The notes: generated from the letters alone by a model not told the origin. DNA of 64,000 nt from Cercis canadensis (GCA_003255065.1 QAOA01001366.1:124001-188000); one strand, 5' to 3'. Shown: positions 25,060 to 37,480, counted from the stretch's first letter. Program-made: numbers and translations.

Positions 25060-26163
25060 AACTTAAGTACTTATTACTTTCCCTTAGAACTGTGAGTAAA
25101 ATTCAATATTCTCTTGGGCTTTCTTCCCTCCTGCCACACAAAATGTAAGAATATACCCAAGCCTCGTGGATGGTTTATCAAGAAGATTGAGAACTTCAAC
25201 CCAAGAAAAGCAGTAATGGTGTGCAAGAGGAATTTATCTTGCCTAGTCCATAACACATACTCAGGATTGGGAAGAGTTATGCCATCTGAAACAGTGATGG
25301 AGGGAGGGCAAGACTTGGTGCCATCAAGAAATGGCATGAGGTCATGTTCATGGAAGAGAGCGTCAACAAGTGTACGCCAAAAGGAATAGTTGTGTTTGTT
25401 CAGTTTTATAGGTAAATGGGCTGAGGTGAGGGAAATCAATGTTGAACCTGGGTGGTGAACAGTGAGCGAGACGAGGACAGGGGGAAGGAAGATTCAGAAC
25501 TAGTGGCCATGGTGAGAGAGAAAAAATAATTGTGCTGTTAGGCAACTTGCTCTGATACCATGAAGAAGCAACAGCTGAGGTAAAAGAGATTTCTTGTATT
25601 GCTGTTCAGTATCAGTATAAATACATGTGCAGAAGATTTGAAAGAATTCAAAGAATACAGTAACTGAACCACTGTAACAATATTTTAAATGTTTGAAATA
25701 AAGTATAACAAACCCTAAGATTTCTAGGTAGAGAATGCTTCATCATAAAACAAAATGAAATATACCGATTTTGTTTTTCAGAATTGTAGAAGGTCCTAGT
25801 TCAGTTCTTTGAGCCGTCATATACCAAAAAAAAAAAAGAAATATCATAAAAATAACTGCTACTCTGCCTAATTTAGAATAGAAAGGATGAAAAGAAGAGT
25901 ATTAACGATCAGGGTGCAAACGGTAACATTCGTTACAACATTCATTGATACAATTTTGGTATTCTACTAGGGTTCCCCTGGCATAAAAACATTTAATTTG
26001 GTAACTAGCATAGCACACATGTCTATGCTTAACATTTTGAAGTTGAGAATAAGAGAGGTTCTGTGATAATGAAAGAAGGGAGGTTATCAGATTGCACTAC
26101 AATGAGATTAAGCACAACCATCATAATTGCCAGAACAAGTAGTGTTAGACTGGTTTTTTCCAT
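25060..26163 (-). pseudogene. Thionin-like secreted peptide, copy C, broken, with a Copia fragment in its intron
   Basis: A signal-peptide exon (start at 26163, hydrophobic core LLVLAIMMVVLNLIVVQS) and a cysteine-bearing segment lie at 25902-26163. The last-exon homologue lies near 25,060-25,135. The intron between them is enlarged by a truncated LTR element at about 25,170-25,679. The copy is treated as a fossil, with perhaps two breaks. Sequence on either side of the LTR element still aligns with the intron of copy D. Confidence 0.6.
25170..25679 (-). mobile_element. Truncated Ty1/Copia LTR retrotransposon fragment (LTR, primer site, partial gag), fossil
   Basis: On the minus strand a 119-bp LTR (25679 to 25561) begins TGTTACAG and ends TTCA. 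The primer-binding site TGGTATCAGAGC (25560-25549) follows at once, the usual plant Copia site complementary to initiator tRNA-Met. A partial gag follows, with the Copia-type start motif LNKHNYSFWRTLVDALF and a WTRQDKFLLHTI segment. There is no pol and no second LTR. The element is broken and truncated and inserted in the intron of peptide copy C. Because it lies in only one array unit, the insertion probably post-dates at least some of the duplications. Confidence 0.8.
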
Positions 26164-27600
26164 AATCCTCATTCCTCTCTCAATCTCAAGAGAATTCTCA
26201 ACTACAACTGGGATTTGATTAGGTAAATAACCAACCAGATAGAATATTTATATATGTTAAGAATGTCAAGAACTAACTCATTTTAAAAGTTTAAGTTTTT
26301 AGGTGAAGGTTAAAGAATGATTTTATATTTAACAAAGAAGCCATATTTACATGCATAAAATGGGAAAATTTCAGTACTGCTTTAGTATTGAAAATTCAGA
26401 ATTACTCCTATTTAAATTATGATATGTGGATTATTTTTTCAAATCATTTATTTGATCTGGAAAAATAAATCTTTTAACAAAAAACAGAAAATTAAAATAC
26501 AAAATGAAAAACAAAACATCGTCTTTCCGAATGATGGTTAATTGCTATAGGCGGTGAAAGTCGAAATAGCCTAGAGAGAGAAAGAACAGAGGGAATAGAG
26601 AAGAATGGAGATTGAATTTCGATCTATTTCTTCTCCAATGTTGAAGATATGAGCATTGTAGAGGAAGGAAACACAAATACAGAGAGGCACAATGATTTTA
26701 AAAATCTTTGGTGGGTTTTGTTGAGAACAAGATATGTAATTGAAAGAGAAGAAGAAAACAACCCAATTGAAAAGCTGTCCTCGACCTACGGTGATGGCAA
26801 TACAGTTCTATGTGCCTATTTCCATTGAAGTGAGAAATGCACAAGCTGTGGTTGTGGTTCAACCGCGGTAGGATTTTTCCCTTGTTTGGAAAGAAATATG
26901 CATAAAATGGATTTTATTAGAAAGCTGTATGCACCTTTATTATTCTACGTTCAATGGACGTGTTCTCAATTTGTAATGTAGCATAAGGATTACAGATTGA
27001 TCAATAAAATATTTGGTAAAAATTATTGTCAAATTTTTGTTAGTATCTAAATTTGTATTGTAATGTATTCTAATATCAGCAAATATATATATATATAATA
27101 ATTTTCATCAAATGCTGTGCAATTTTTGGATGGATATCTTTTAAACTAAAATTAAATGAATTTCCCTCTTCTTTCATTTTAATTTTAATAAAAAATTGTA
27201 ATTTACAACTCACAACGTGATTATGATGAACTGCCATGCCAGTTTTAAAAATTGTAGTAGTCGTTGTCATTCTTTGCAAGAGCGAGAAGATCAACTTAAT
27301 CAATAGTTTTGAAACTCATCACAATTGATCAATATGCACAAAATTGCAAAAAGAAACTTGTGCTTTATCCCATAAACATATATAATATTATATATATCCT
27401 TTCTTTTTTTCTTTTTTTGACTCCCTCATACATACATATCCTTTCATAAGAGTAATACCTATTTATTGTATATTAAAAGAGGCAAATTAATTACATCATC
27501 TGCCACTAGGAAGAGAAGGACCATGATGCCAACCATGCATCATACTTACTTGGTATGACCAAGTATACATATGTTATTGGTGATAATTCATAATTGGACA
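26164..27600. other. Spacer within the peptide array
   Basis: No coding frame is seen. The stretch 26,540-26,960 is less A+T rich and not clearly shared with the other units. From about 27,230 the sequence again aligns with the array spacer. Confidence 0.45.
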
Positions 27601-27614
27601 AACTTAAGTACTTA

Positions 27615-28197
27615 TTACAATTTTCCTTCGAACTGTGAGTAAAACTCAGCATTCTCTTCGGCATTTTTCCCTCCTGCCAAACGAAATGTGAGAACATAGC
27701 AAACTGAAGAACAAATCAAAATGAAATATACCAATTTTGTTTTACAAAATTTTAGAAGGTTCCAGGCCCAGTCCTTTTGTACCGTCCCATCATATACCAA
27801 AGGAAAAAATTTACCATAAAAAATACTGCTACACTGCATAATTAAGAATAGAGAGGATAAATAGAAGAGTACTAGGAACAATTACCAAGTTTTGCAATGG
27901 AGCTTCTGGGTAATCCAGAAGTAGCATACTGATCAGGATGCAAACGGTCACATTTAAAACGACATGAATTCATACTCACCACGTATATTCTTCTGGTAAT
28001 TCCCAGAATTGAGAACATTTATGTTGGCAACTGGTATAGCACTCATATCTCTTCTCAACATTTTCAAGTTGAGAATGAGAGAGAAGTTCATTGGTAAGGG
28101 AAGAAGGAGGGTTATGAGATTGCACTACAATGAGATTAAGCACAATCATCATTTCCAGAGCAAACACTTTTACACTGGTTTTTTCCATGGTCCTCAT
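27615..28197 (-). pseudogene. Thionin-like secreted peptide, copy D, two-exon structure, probably broken
   Basis: An ATG at 28195-28197 (a second at 28186-28188) opens a signal peptide with VFALEMMIVLNLIVVQSHNP, followed by a CYTSCQHKC cluster. A second cysteine-bearing stretch ends at a donor at 27886. A 212-bp intron leads to a last exon at 27673-27615 that ends in the acidic tail YSQFEGKL and a stop. The frame seems interrupted about once, unless an unrecognised splice resolves it. This copy shows that the ancestral gene had a 3' intron that copy B lacks. Confidence 0.55.
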
Positions 28198-28259
28198 TCC
28201 TCTCTCAATCTCAAGAGAATTCTTCACTACAATTGGGATTGAATATGTAACAAGAAGAT

Positions 28260-29503
28260 AGAATATTTATGTGTTAGGAGAGCCAAAACCAAAATAATAA
28301 AAAAAAAAAGGGTAAATAAAGACCATATCTTTGAATGGGCCATCGTAAAATTATTTTAGTAATGAAAGAAACAAATTTCCTACTTAAATATCAATTTAAA
28401 ATATATTCTTTATCATGAGAAATAAATAATGTATATTCATTTCAAGAATGAGCCCTTCAACTGATTAAATGGTTAATTCATCAGGTTATCTATACTTGTC
28501 TATAATTAATTTTACTCTGCCAAAAGTACCAATTTTTTTTTTTACTCAGCAGTCAGCACCACAAGCATTGACATTTGCTATATATTAAACTTTTGAAAAA
28601 AAAGTTTCCATTATGTAAAATATTAACTATATTTTAGCAATTAGTATGATATTTTTTAGGATGTTTCTTAGATACTTTTGGTATTTATAAAGTATGACAT
28701 ACTGCATAAGAATAGCTAATATATAAATAGTATGTGTATAAATTAATTATTTTTAAGTTTTTTTTAAAAAATAAAATAAAATAATATTTATATCTAATAA
28801 AATATTAAAAATTATGTATATTTGCCAAGTCAGTGTAGTACGACATACTCATATAGTATCATAAAATTTTCATATTTTTTAATGATAATTAATATACTTA
28901 CATTTCAAGAATAAGAACTTTGAACTACAATGAATAGTCATTGAGACTGAGTGGAGTAGAATTATGGGAAAGAATAAGCTACCAATATTATGTAGCTTCA
29001 AGTAGACAAAAAAAAAAAAAAAGAATAAGAGAAAATTATTGTTTAGTTCCTCACGTGGATAAAAATATCATTTGATTTCTCTCATATATACCATACGAAA
29101 TATCCAAATTACTGCTTGGTATTATATGATCATTTAACTTATTTTGTTAAGATATGTTATTATTTTTTGGTGCTATATAATTATTGTGTTCAAAAATAAA
29201 TTGATAACCACATTATAAATAGACTAATCATATAATAACACTAAAGGAGTATTTTTTATGTTTCCTACGGGGAGAAATCAAATTAAGATTCTACTATTAG
29301 CAATGCCACGTGGTGGCAGTTAAAAACAGTTATGTCCCTATATTTGACCCATATGTTATATGACTCTTAGACGCAAAATCAGCACACACCAGACTTTCCA
29401 TTCCTTCTTGTATTGACTTGTAGTTGGTGTTGTGATTCTAGCATCCAAGAAAGCAAACAATTTTTTTCTCTTCTTGTTCTGCAAAGCACAATGCAGATTC
29501 GCC
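28260..29503. other. Spacer between the peptide array and the TPK gene
   Basis: A+T-rich, no gene seen. It contains one copy of the ~215-bp MITE (28,656-28,870). The last 100 bp should hold the TPK promoter and leader, but no clear TATA box could be chosen. Confidence 0.5.
28656..28870. mobile_element. ~215-bp MITE, copy 1
   Basis: This copy shares its start (TTTCTTAGATACTTTTG), its core (TTAATTATTTTTAAGTTT) and its end (TAGTATCATAAAAT) with copies at 37,481-37,690 and 43,101-43,310. Coding capacity is absent. Confidence 0.7.
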
Positions 29504-31841
29504 ATGGATGAACCCCTTCTCCCCAAGAAAGGAGTAGCAGAATCAGCATCACCAAGTAGGCCATTACCCAGAAGAGAATCCCCCTCTTACCTTGATCTTG
29601 GCCCTTCTCGCCGCCAATCTTCTGCTCGTCTCATCACCAATGAAGAAGTCATTCAGATAATTACCACCCCCAAGACTCCTTCTTCTTCTTATGCGAATCT
29701 CATAGCTAACTTGAACAGGAAACGCCAAATTACCAATCGTTCCCACTCTGCTCCTTCGGTTTTCACTGATATCAAGGATGATTTTCATGACCCATTTGAT
29801 CCAAGATCAATCCAGAAATCATCACCTTTCATTGTTCAAATTTCCTTCATTGGGGTTATTTTGTATGTGGCCATTGGTGCTTTGGTGTACTTGATAAGTG
29901 GGAGTTTCAAAGGCACTACCACATTCAGGCCTGTGGATGCTGTTTACTTCACAATGGTAACTCTCTGCACAATTGGGTATGGAGATATTGTTCCTGATAC
30001 CACATTTACCAAGGTTTTCACTTGTGGGTTCATTTTGGTGGGTTTTGGGTTTGTGGGTATTCTGCTAAATGGGTTGGTTACTTACATTTGTGATAGGCAA
30101 GAGGCATTCCTTTTGAGCACAATGGATGAGAATAGGTTTAATTCAATGGTTAAGACTTATATGATTGACAAAGAAAAAGGAAGGATGAGAATTAGAACCA
30201 AAGTGTGTCTTGCTTTGGCTGTTGTTATAGGCTGCATTGCTCTGGGGACAATTTCAGTGCACTTTCTTGAGGATATGGATTGGGTTAATAGCTTTTATCT
30301 CTCAGTTACTTCTGTCACAACTGTGGGTTATGGGGATTATGCTTTCTCTACTGTCACCGGAAGATGTTTTGCCATTATATGGCTATTGGTAAGCACATTA
30401 GCAGTTGGAAAAGCCTTTCTGTACCTTACTGAGTATAGTGTTGACAAGAGGAATCGAATTACGGCTAAATGGATTCTGCAGAAGAAGATTACCTTATCAG
30501 ATTTAGTGGCTGCAGACCTTGATAATGATGGATCAATCAGGTATGCTTCTTGGTTTTTAAGCACTAAGGATTTGTGAACAATTTTTAGCATTTCGATTTA
30601 CAATTAAGTTTGACATGATTGTTATTGGAATTTTAACTGTCACTAATATGTATTATGTCAGAATCAGTGCATTAATTGCAAGTGACAGATATCATCTTTG
30701 GAAGTCAAGAACCAATTAAATTAAGAACATGAGTGGATAGGAAATAAACTGTAGTTGATAGTGAAAACCGTTTCATTTTTCAGACACTTAAAAAATAGTT
30801 ATAGAAAGAACTAGCTAGATAATGACATAGTAGCATGGAGGAGAATCACAGTTACTTTCTGTTTCCTTGAGCATTTTTCAGTTGTTTGTTCATTATAGGG
30901 ACAGAAGTCACTGAACCGTCCTCATCTTAGATCAACCAAGTACATATGATACCAAATCAGAAACAAGAAATTGCACATACCATTTACATCCATCCTTAGA
31001 GTTTGAAAGCTCTATTTTAAATCTTGAAGATATTGCTATCACACAGGATGAATACAATCTCTCAACTCTTTAATCTCACCCTATTCCTAAAGTTGTAGGA
31101 ATTCTTGAAAATCTTTTCCCATCTCTTATGATCTGAAAGCTTCACCCTATTATTTGATGAGATTTGATTTTCTTCCATCAGAATTAATCCAAACAATGGA
31201 TGAACTTTGGGAATATCTGTAGCTTTAATGCTACTGAAGATGAACTCTGTTCAAATACCAAGTGTTTGTGATCTTGAGGTAGATAATGACATAATTCGCC
31301 TCTTTTGGTTTGAACTTAAGTAAACTGTATCACTGTATTTATAGAATTAATTTGAGAAAATTTGAAATTGAATGTGGCAAAAATGAATCAAGGATAGAGG
31401 CATTGTTTACATACTTCAGTTTCAACCAAAAGACTGTGTTCAGAAGTTGGAGTGCAGCAGAAATTTGCAGTTTAATGGATGATACTGAGTTGCTTTCCTC
31501 ATTCACATTTTAGCCTTGAATATTCTTGTATCAAACACACAGTCTCTCTCTAGTGGAAGAACATGGAGCATAATCATGTCCTAAGAAGTTTTTAATGTGC
31601 ATTATCACCAAATTTTGCAGAGAAAGATTGAAAATGTGTTATGTGCTGCTCATATTTGCTTTAAGATTTCATGTTTTAGTAATCTTTTTCCTGTTATGGT
31701 TGCAGTAAGGCTGAATTTGCCATATACAAGCTTAAGGAGATGGGGAAGATAACTGAGATAGACATTCAGCAAATAAGCAAACAATTTGATTCCATGGACA
31801 CTAGCAAATGTGGCAAGCTTACTTTTGCTGACATTATGTAA
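29504..31841 (+). CDS. TPK: Two-pore K+ channel (TPK/KCO), TPK3/TPK5-type, 390 aa, two exons
   Basis: Exons are 29504-30540 and 31706-31841 (1173 nt, joined in phase as Ser-Lys-Ala-Glu-Phe). The N-terminus has RSHSAP at residues 79-84, matching the mode-I 14-3-3 site R-S-x-S-x-P. Two pore modules follow. The first has filter TIGYGD at 156-161 and the second TVGYGD at 273-278, each between membrane spans (near 110-132, 172-192, 236-254 and 288-312). After VDKRNR comes an EF-hand, DLDNDGSISKAEF, and a second weaker loop starting DSMDTSKCGK. TPK channels are dimers, usually in the vacuolar membrane, that carry K+ and are controlled by Ca2+ and 14-3-3 proteins. The first-filter and linker sequences favour the TPK3/TPK5 branch over TPK1; I cannot assign the exact orthologue. 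The ATG at 29504 was taken as start because it opens MDEPLLPKK, which fits the family. Confidence 0.95.
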
Positions 31842-33158
31842 CTCGTCTAATTCAAACATCTATTCTATGAGGGAACGTTTTTCTGATCTTCACTTGACAT
31901 CAACCTCTTGGACCTTATCAGTGTACAGAAGAGCATACACTGCTACCAACCATCTATTTCGCATACACATGACAATTCAATGGATCAACAGTCTCACAAA
32001 CAGGGTTCTATGAGCAAGTTGACTTGGCTTTATCTTTTTTGGCACAAATGATTCGAAATTGAAAGGCTTCATGTCTTGGGTACCCAATAATTTTTTAGGG
32101 TTAGTTCCATTGGTTTTCTGATGAGATGCCATAACTAAATGTGAATAGAATACACAAATTTTAGATTGTTGTAGTACTCTTTTTGCAGTGAACATTGTTT
32201 ACTTTAGGATTTTAGAAATGCCATAATACTTAGATTCTTGTAATACTTGAACTGCTACTGGGAGCTGCATTTACCTTATTAAGAATTGAATCCCTTTATT
32301 CTGGCTGGCCTATTGAGTTAAAACTTGCCTTAGTCCACACATATAGCTAGTTCGTTCAAAATGTCTAGTGATTTATGTATAGATCACTGGTTTATTTCTG
32401 TATTCTACTGAGAAGAAGAATCCATTCTCACCATATTGCAGATATCTTAAACGGATTTAGTCCAGGTGCTCTTGCAACCTTTTAGAAGTATGAAAGCAAA
32501 TACATAACTGCAATTTGAGTGGCGTTATCCCCAAGTTCTGATAATCATTTCTCTGCAGATACTAAAATGAAGTAATAGAACAGGAGAGGTTGCAACCCCT
32601 TCCTAGTGTGGAGCTGGAATCTCCTGTGCATAAGAAACAGTTCCTGTTGTGCCTGATTCTTCTTTAAAATTTTGGCAACAACAATTTGAGTGACAATTTT
32701 ACCCTTTACAACAACCAAGGCAATAACTATCACAAATTTATATACATCATTATAATTGAATTAGAAATTCAACCAGTAAAACTGATAAGCAAACTGGAAG
32801 AGAAGGGTTTAATCAGTCATTAATTAAGAAATAAGTTAACCGTATCTACCAACACTCATGGTAGTATTTACACAATTCATAAGAGTTTGTATCTAGATTT
32901 TGATCCATATTTGCAGAAGCTCACACGATCAGCAGTAGGAATAACATCAAATTTGCACATGAAATATATATTAAATCTGTAACTCAAAACATGATGCTGG
33001 ACATCATGTATTGCATGGAGTGAATGGCTAACACGAGATGAGAATCTTGATGTCATATTTACAACCTCAACCTCCAGAAGTCACACCGTTGGCCTGCATG
33101 ATATAAAGTAGATTTATAATTCACTTTACTAATTTCTCATGGCAATGGTTAACATGAC
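31842..33158. other. Spacer downstream of TPK
   Basis: It contains the TPK 3' UTR just after 31841. No other coding frame could be supported. Confidence 0.5.
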
Positions 33159-33350
33159 CTAAATAGACGCATCCAGACGATCAACATTTTCTAAGGGTGC
33201 TCCATTACCTTCCAACACAGAAAGGGCCTTCTTGAGGAGACTTTCACTAAAACCTCCACTACTAAATCCACCAACGAGACATAATAGAATCAAGAAAATT
33301 TTGCAACGCAGATTAAAAGGCATGGATTTTGCAACTTCACTTAGCTCTCC
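33159..33350 (-). other. Unidentified open frame, possible exon or gene remnant
   Basis: A 63-codon frame with protein-like composition reads GELSEVAKSMPFNLRC, then a hydrophobic run IFLILLCLVGG, then SESLLKKALSVLEGNG, and ends DASI-stop. The frame directly above (33,351-33,400) also reads plausibly (LIRLLEPADWDYAFC), but a stop codon separates the two. It could be a decayed gene or part of one on the minus strand below the coiled-coil gene. Family not recognised. Confidence 0.3.
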
Positions 33351-33818
33351 TTAAATACAGAAGGCATAGTCCCAATCTGCTGGCTCCAGTAATCTGATCA
33401 AAGAGATGATTGCAGGCTGGAAGGACTAGTTGTGATTTAGAACATCAACAACTCTTTTCATTCTAATAATAAGCATCTTCAATGTTTCTTTCCTGTTCTA
33501 CGTGAAGTAATTTAGTGCTACAGCAAAAAATTGCACCAGATTTTTCTCACGTATTAATTTAGTTCTCACCTGGTAGAAGACGATGCCCACTTTTTCCACA
33601 GAAACTTCAACAGATGCCCACTTTTTCCTCCTTGGTACTTCTGATTCTGTGAGTTTACAAATTTTAAATAAGTGTAACATTACTTCTTTTCCTTTTCTTT
33701 TGATGAATAGGCTGAATAATAATTACACCACTAGAAAGCACCTAAACAACAATAATAGTTGTACCCAAATCTAAAATCTTCAATGGAGACAATAAGGATT
33801 ATAGGTGGATTGAAATTT

Positions 33819-36342
33819 TTACCTCTTTCTGATGCCATGGATGCTCTCAAGAAGTTCCATGGTTTGTTGCACCTTCGAATTCTTTGGTTTCTCTTCACCG
33901 TCCAGTACCAAGGTTGAGATTTTCAAAACAGTGACAAGTTCAGCTTCAATTTCGCTAAGCTGTCGATCTATATGTTCCATGAAAGCATCAAAAGAGGACA
34001 TTTCCCTCAAGCTGCTGGCTGCATTGTCTTCATTCCAACTACCAGTGCTCAAAGATTCCTGGGCATTGTCTTCATCCAGTGGACTCCCTTGACTTTCCAT
34101 AGAAAGCTGGGGATCTTGAGTATCACTGAATTTCATTACATCAGGATCAAAGTCATTCTCAGTAAAATCTTCTCTAACTTCCTCCTTTGGAGCAACAATT
34201 CGAACTGGACTTGAATTTTCATCTGTATTGTCTTCAATATTTGCGGCAACATGCCCAACTAGCTGACTTTCTTTCAAAGATATTGTCTGAATGCAAATTA
34301 GGCTTAAAATTATATTACACATATTACTACTTGAAGCATTTGCATGCTTCTTTTTGTTTCATTTCTAGTCACAACCTAGTCAAATTTAAGGACCAATCCC
34401 TCTTAAAAACATGAAAATAAGCACCATAAACCAGCCTAACCCTTTTTTATTCACATCTAGGGCCTCTGAATTATTAACTTCCCATTTTACTATCCTATCC
34501 TTCAATTCTTTTCCAAAATACCCACACCAGTTTCTTAATAGCAACAGCTCTGAAATTCCAGAACCCTTTTTCTTACTTCAAATTTTCAAATCATAAATGT
34601 CCCCAAAAACTAGATTCCAACCATTTAGCCTTCCGTCATTGCTTACCAGCATTTATATAATATAGCCTTCCGTTTTACAGTAAACACATCCTCTCATCTG
34701 ATATGTTCCATACACACATGCAAACAGAGATATAATCAGAGTTTGTGCATGTCTTACATCAGATTTTCTTCTTGTTTAAGATATTAATTTTTTCTGATCT
34801 AAATCTTCATTTGAAGTCTATCTACAAATTACCATATTACTGCATTCCCACAGATATGTATTTCTATGGTCTCTAGATTTTTAGAAATATTCAAACTACA
34901 TAAGAAATTCCAACTCTTGTCAAAATTGAGCTTCATAAGCTGTAGATATATATCTGTGCTTCTGCTGGGGCTCAAGCCTCTACTCATAATCCAGTCACAA
35001 CTTTTCACATATACTTGAAATAAGTCTCACCCTTAAAAATATTTGGCAACACAATGGATTAAGAATCTAAGCTTTTCATAGTTTAGCTATGAGTTTATTT
35101 CTCCCTCAACAGATTGGTATATATGATTATGTCATGTTATAATGACAATGAAAAGTGTAATGAGCATGATACTCTGATAGTAATGATGAATTCATCTTAC
35201 GTCATTGAGCTTTGTGGAAAGCTCATCAAGCAATTCAATGCGGCTTTTAGACTTCTCCAAAGCTTGCAAGACCTTCTTTCTCTGAAAAAGTATTTCCCTT
35301 GCATCATTTTCCTTCCCCTTCTGAACATTTACAGCTGCTTGTTTTTTAAGCTTCTCTGCTGCCTCTGACAATCGAAGAAGCCTCAATCTGGCATTATTTG
35401 CTGCTTCACCCACCATAAGTAAGTTTTTAAAATCAAAAGCAGTTTTTGTCTCTTAATTTCTGATGCTGTCGCACTTTACAATGAAAATGGTCAAATAGGA
35501 TGCAGAAAATAATAATGATTAGAATCAGAGAGACTGGAGAAAAAAAAAGAACAAGAATGAATTCCATCATTGAAGTCAAATAACTAGCATCCAGCACCAT
35601 CAAACAAAATCCAATGCATCCTTTGCAGTCAAAATTATAATTTTAAGAGAGGGTTCTGAGATATATGATTAATGATTCAATTCCCGTTTTGTTCCCAATA
35701 GCTTGCAAAAACAATGCTATTACATCATCCTATATTGGATATTGTAGTAGAATCCTCTGTATCTTCAAAAAGAATGCTACTTTATCATCCTATTCCTATG
35801 TTGGAAAGTCTAGGACTAGGAAGTAGAATCCTATGTATCTTCGCTTTTTCATACTAAACGTATACATATAGCAACCCACTATCCATAAAAACCAGATCTT
35901 TATGAACCAATGTAGACTGCAATTCAGTTAATTCTAAGAAAAGTAATGGAAATATACACAATTCAATTCTTTTCATATTATTGTCACATAATTTATTGAA
36001 TTGATTACTATATCGAACTGGGCATCATGGTACAACTGGTAAAACAATTTTCCGGGAAAAATTAGTTGCTTCAGAGAAACTTATCACAATGGGAATCACG
36101 CACAAAAGCACTGGTCTTTGTGAACTATGCTAATTAAGAAAATGGAGGAGATAAGAAAATGAAATGGCAAGTGAGAAAGAGAAACGCGTACCCTTGGCTC
36201 TGGTGGTCTCTGCCTCTAGGTGAAGGTGATCAAGTTGAGATCGTAGCTGCTCTGAATTGATGGTGGAAGCGCAGCACATGGGCCGTGATAGAGGCCTGCG
36301 GGGGACAGCCATGGCAATGGCTATACCACAGTTCAATATCAT
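33819..36342 (-). CDS. Unidentified plant coiled-coil protein, 272 aa, three exons
   Basis: Minus-strand exons are 36342-36192, 35400-35201 and 34286-33819 (819 nt, in phase). The N-terminus MILNCGIAIAMAVPRRPLS is basic, hydroxylated and free of acidic residues, which suggests a plastid transit peptide. A long helical region follows, with EQLRSQLDHLHLEAETTRAK, RLSEAAEKLKKQAA and REILFQRKKVLQALEKSKSR, typical of a coiled coil. The last exon has an acidic linker and a second helical part with FMEHIDRQLSEIEAELVTVL. It ends ESIHGIRKR. I have an impression of plant-specific homologues of unknown function but cannot name the family. A donor-like GTAAAA overlaps the stop, so a longer spliced form cannot be excluded. 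The upstream in-frame GTG was ignored in favour of the first ATG. Confidence 0.75.
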
Positions 36343-37480
36343 CTCTCCCACTCTCACACTCTCAGAAGGAACACACGAGCTTGAACCATGTACGGATCAT
36401 CAATCCCCTTTCCAGCTTTCGGCTTTTTTCTTTATTTTTATTTTTCCATCTGCAAATTATGATTTACTTGTCTTTTTTTTTTTTTTTTTTTAAGGAAAGT
36501 AGGAACAGAAATATATTAGGCACTAGTAGAAACATTAACAAGTCACTCATTAAGATGCAATCTAGCCCCAAATAAAGGATAAGTTTTTAAATTTTTATTT
36601 TTTTCATTTTTTTTCTTTTTATATTCATTTTAATCATCTAAATAAAAGAGAAGAAAATCTCTTTTATTTTTTCTCACTTTCTTCTTGTATCATTATCTTT
36701 CTTTTCTCTTTTAACTCTTAAACAAATTCTTAAGATGCAATCTAGCCCTACTCAGGAGTCCAACAAAACCAAAAAAAAAAAAAAAATTTACACAAGTCCT
36801 CAGCATTTTTTAGCCAAAACAAAAGCAACCACTTTAAAGAGATACAAAAAACAATGTCAAAAACAAGTTTCATAAGTTTACTCGAATTAGTGAAATTATT
36901 TGACCTAATTAAACTTAATTATGACAATCGTTTAGATATTTGCCTTATATTGTGTGACTCAAACTTTTTAAGAGCTTTGCACAAGAAAAATTAAGTCTAC
37001 ACTTAATAAGGCTAGAACTCATACTAGGATGTGAGAATAGCGTTAACCCCCTTCGAAATTCCTTATATAAAGTTCTAGTTGAGTATACGCAATCATATAC
37101 CAACATAAACCTGAAATACAGATTTATTCCCCACTCAAAATTCACTTCAATGGTACTTTGGAATAAGAAGCGGTTTCTGATTCTTGAGAATAACATTTAC
37201 ATGAATGGAATTCATAAAAAGATTGGTTAGAATTGAACATTCTTAGGAAAATGAGGTGGTTGACAGTGGTAGTCGCTCGCCCTCAACTACAAGATGCCTA
37301 ATTTTGTATTTCTACATGTGCAAAACTTTCTCGAAAGGTGAGAATATAGGATTCCCACGGTTGGAGATCGAAATGAATTCAATGAAATGGGGGAATACGA
37401 GAAAGAAAATTATTTCCGAGAATAAACATTACGTAAGAGTATTTTCACAAAACTTCTATCCAATATGTGAATATTATATA
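36343..37480. other. Spacer upstream of the coiled-coil gene
   Basis: Poly-T runs (36,471-36,492) and A/T-rich DNA. The bases just above 36342 are presumably the coiled-coil gene's leader and promoter. No other gene seen. Confidence 0.5.

Larger units (their letters stand above)
20660..28260 (-). repeat. Degenerate tandem array of secreted cysteine-rich peptide units
   Basis: Four units of about 1-3 kb share coding and non-coding sequence. The spacer block ending TTCTGATCAATACGC or similar recurs near 20.83-20.96, 22.03-22.17, 23.45-23.64 and 27.24-27.34 kb. The block CCAAGATACCAATCATGCATC or close variants recurs near 21.01, 22.27, 24.06, 24.91, 24.98 and 27.52 kb. Each unit then has a minus-strand peptide reading frame with the signal-peptide end VVQS. 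The pattern points to repeated local duplication with later deletion and divergence. Confidence 0.8.

Noticed and set aside
36009-36060. tRNA-like A-box text (TGGTACAACTGG) upstream of the coiled-coil gene's second exon
   Set aside because: No B box, no cloverleaf and no acceptor pairing were found.
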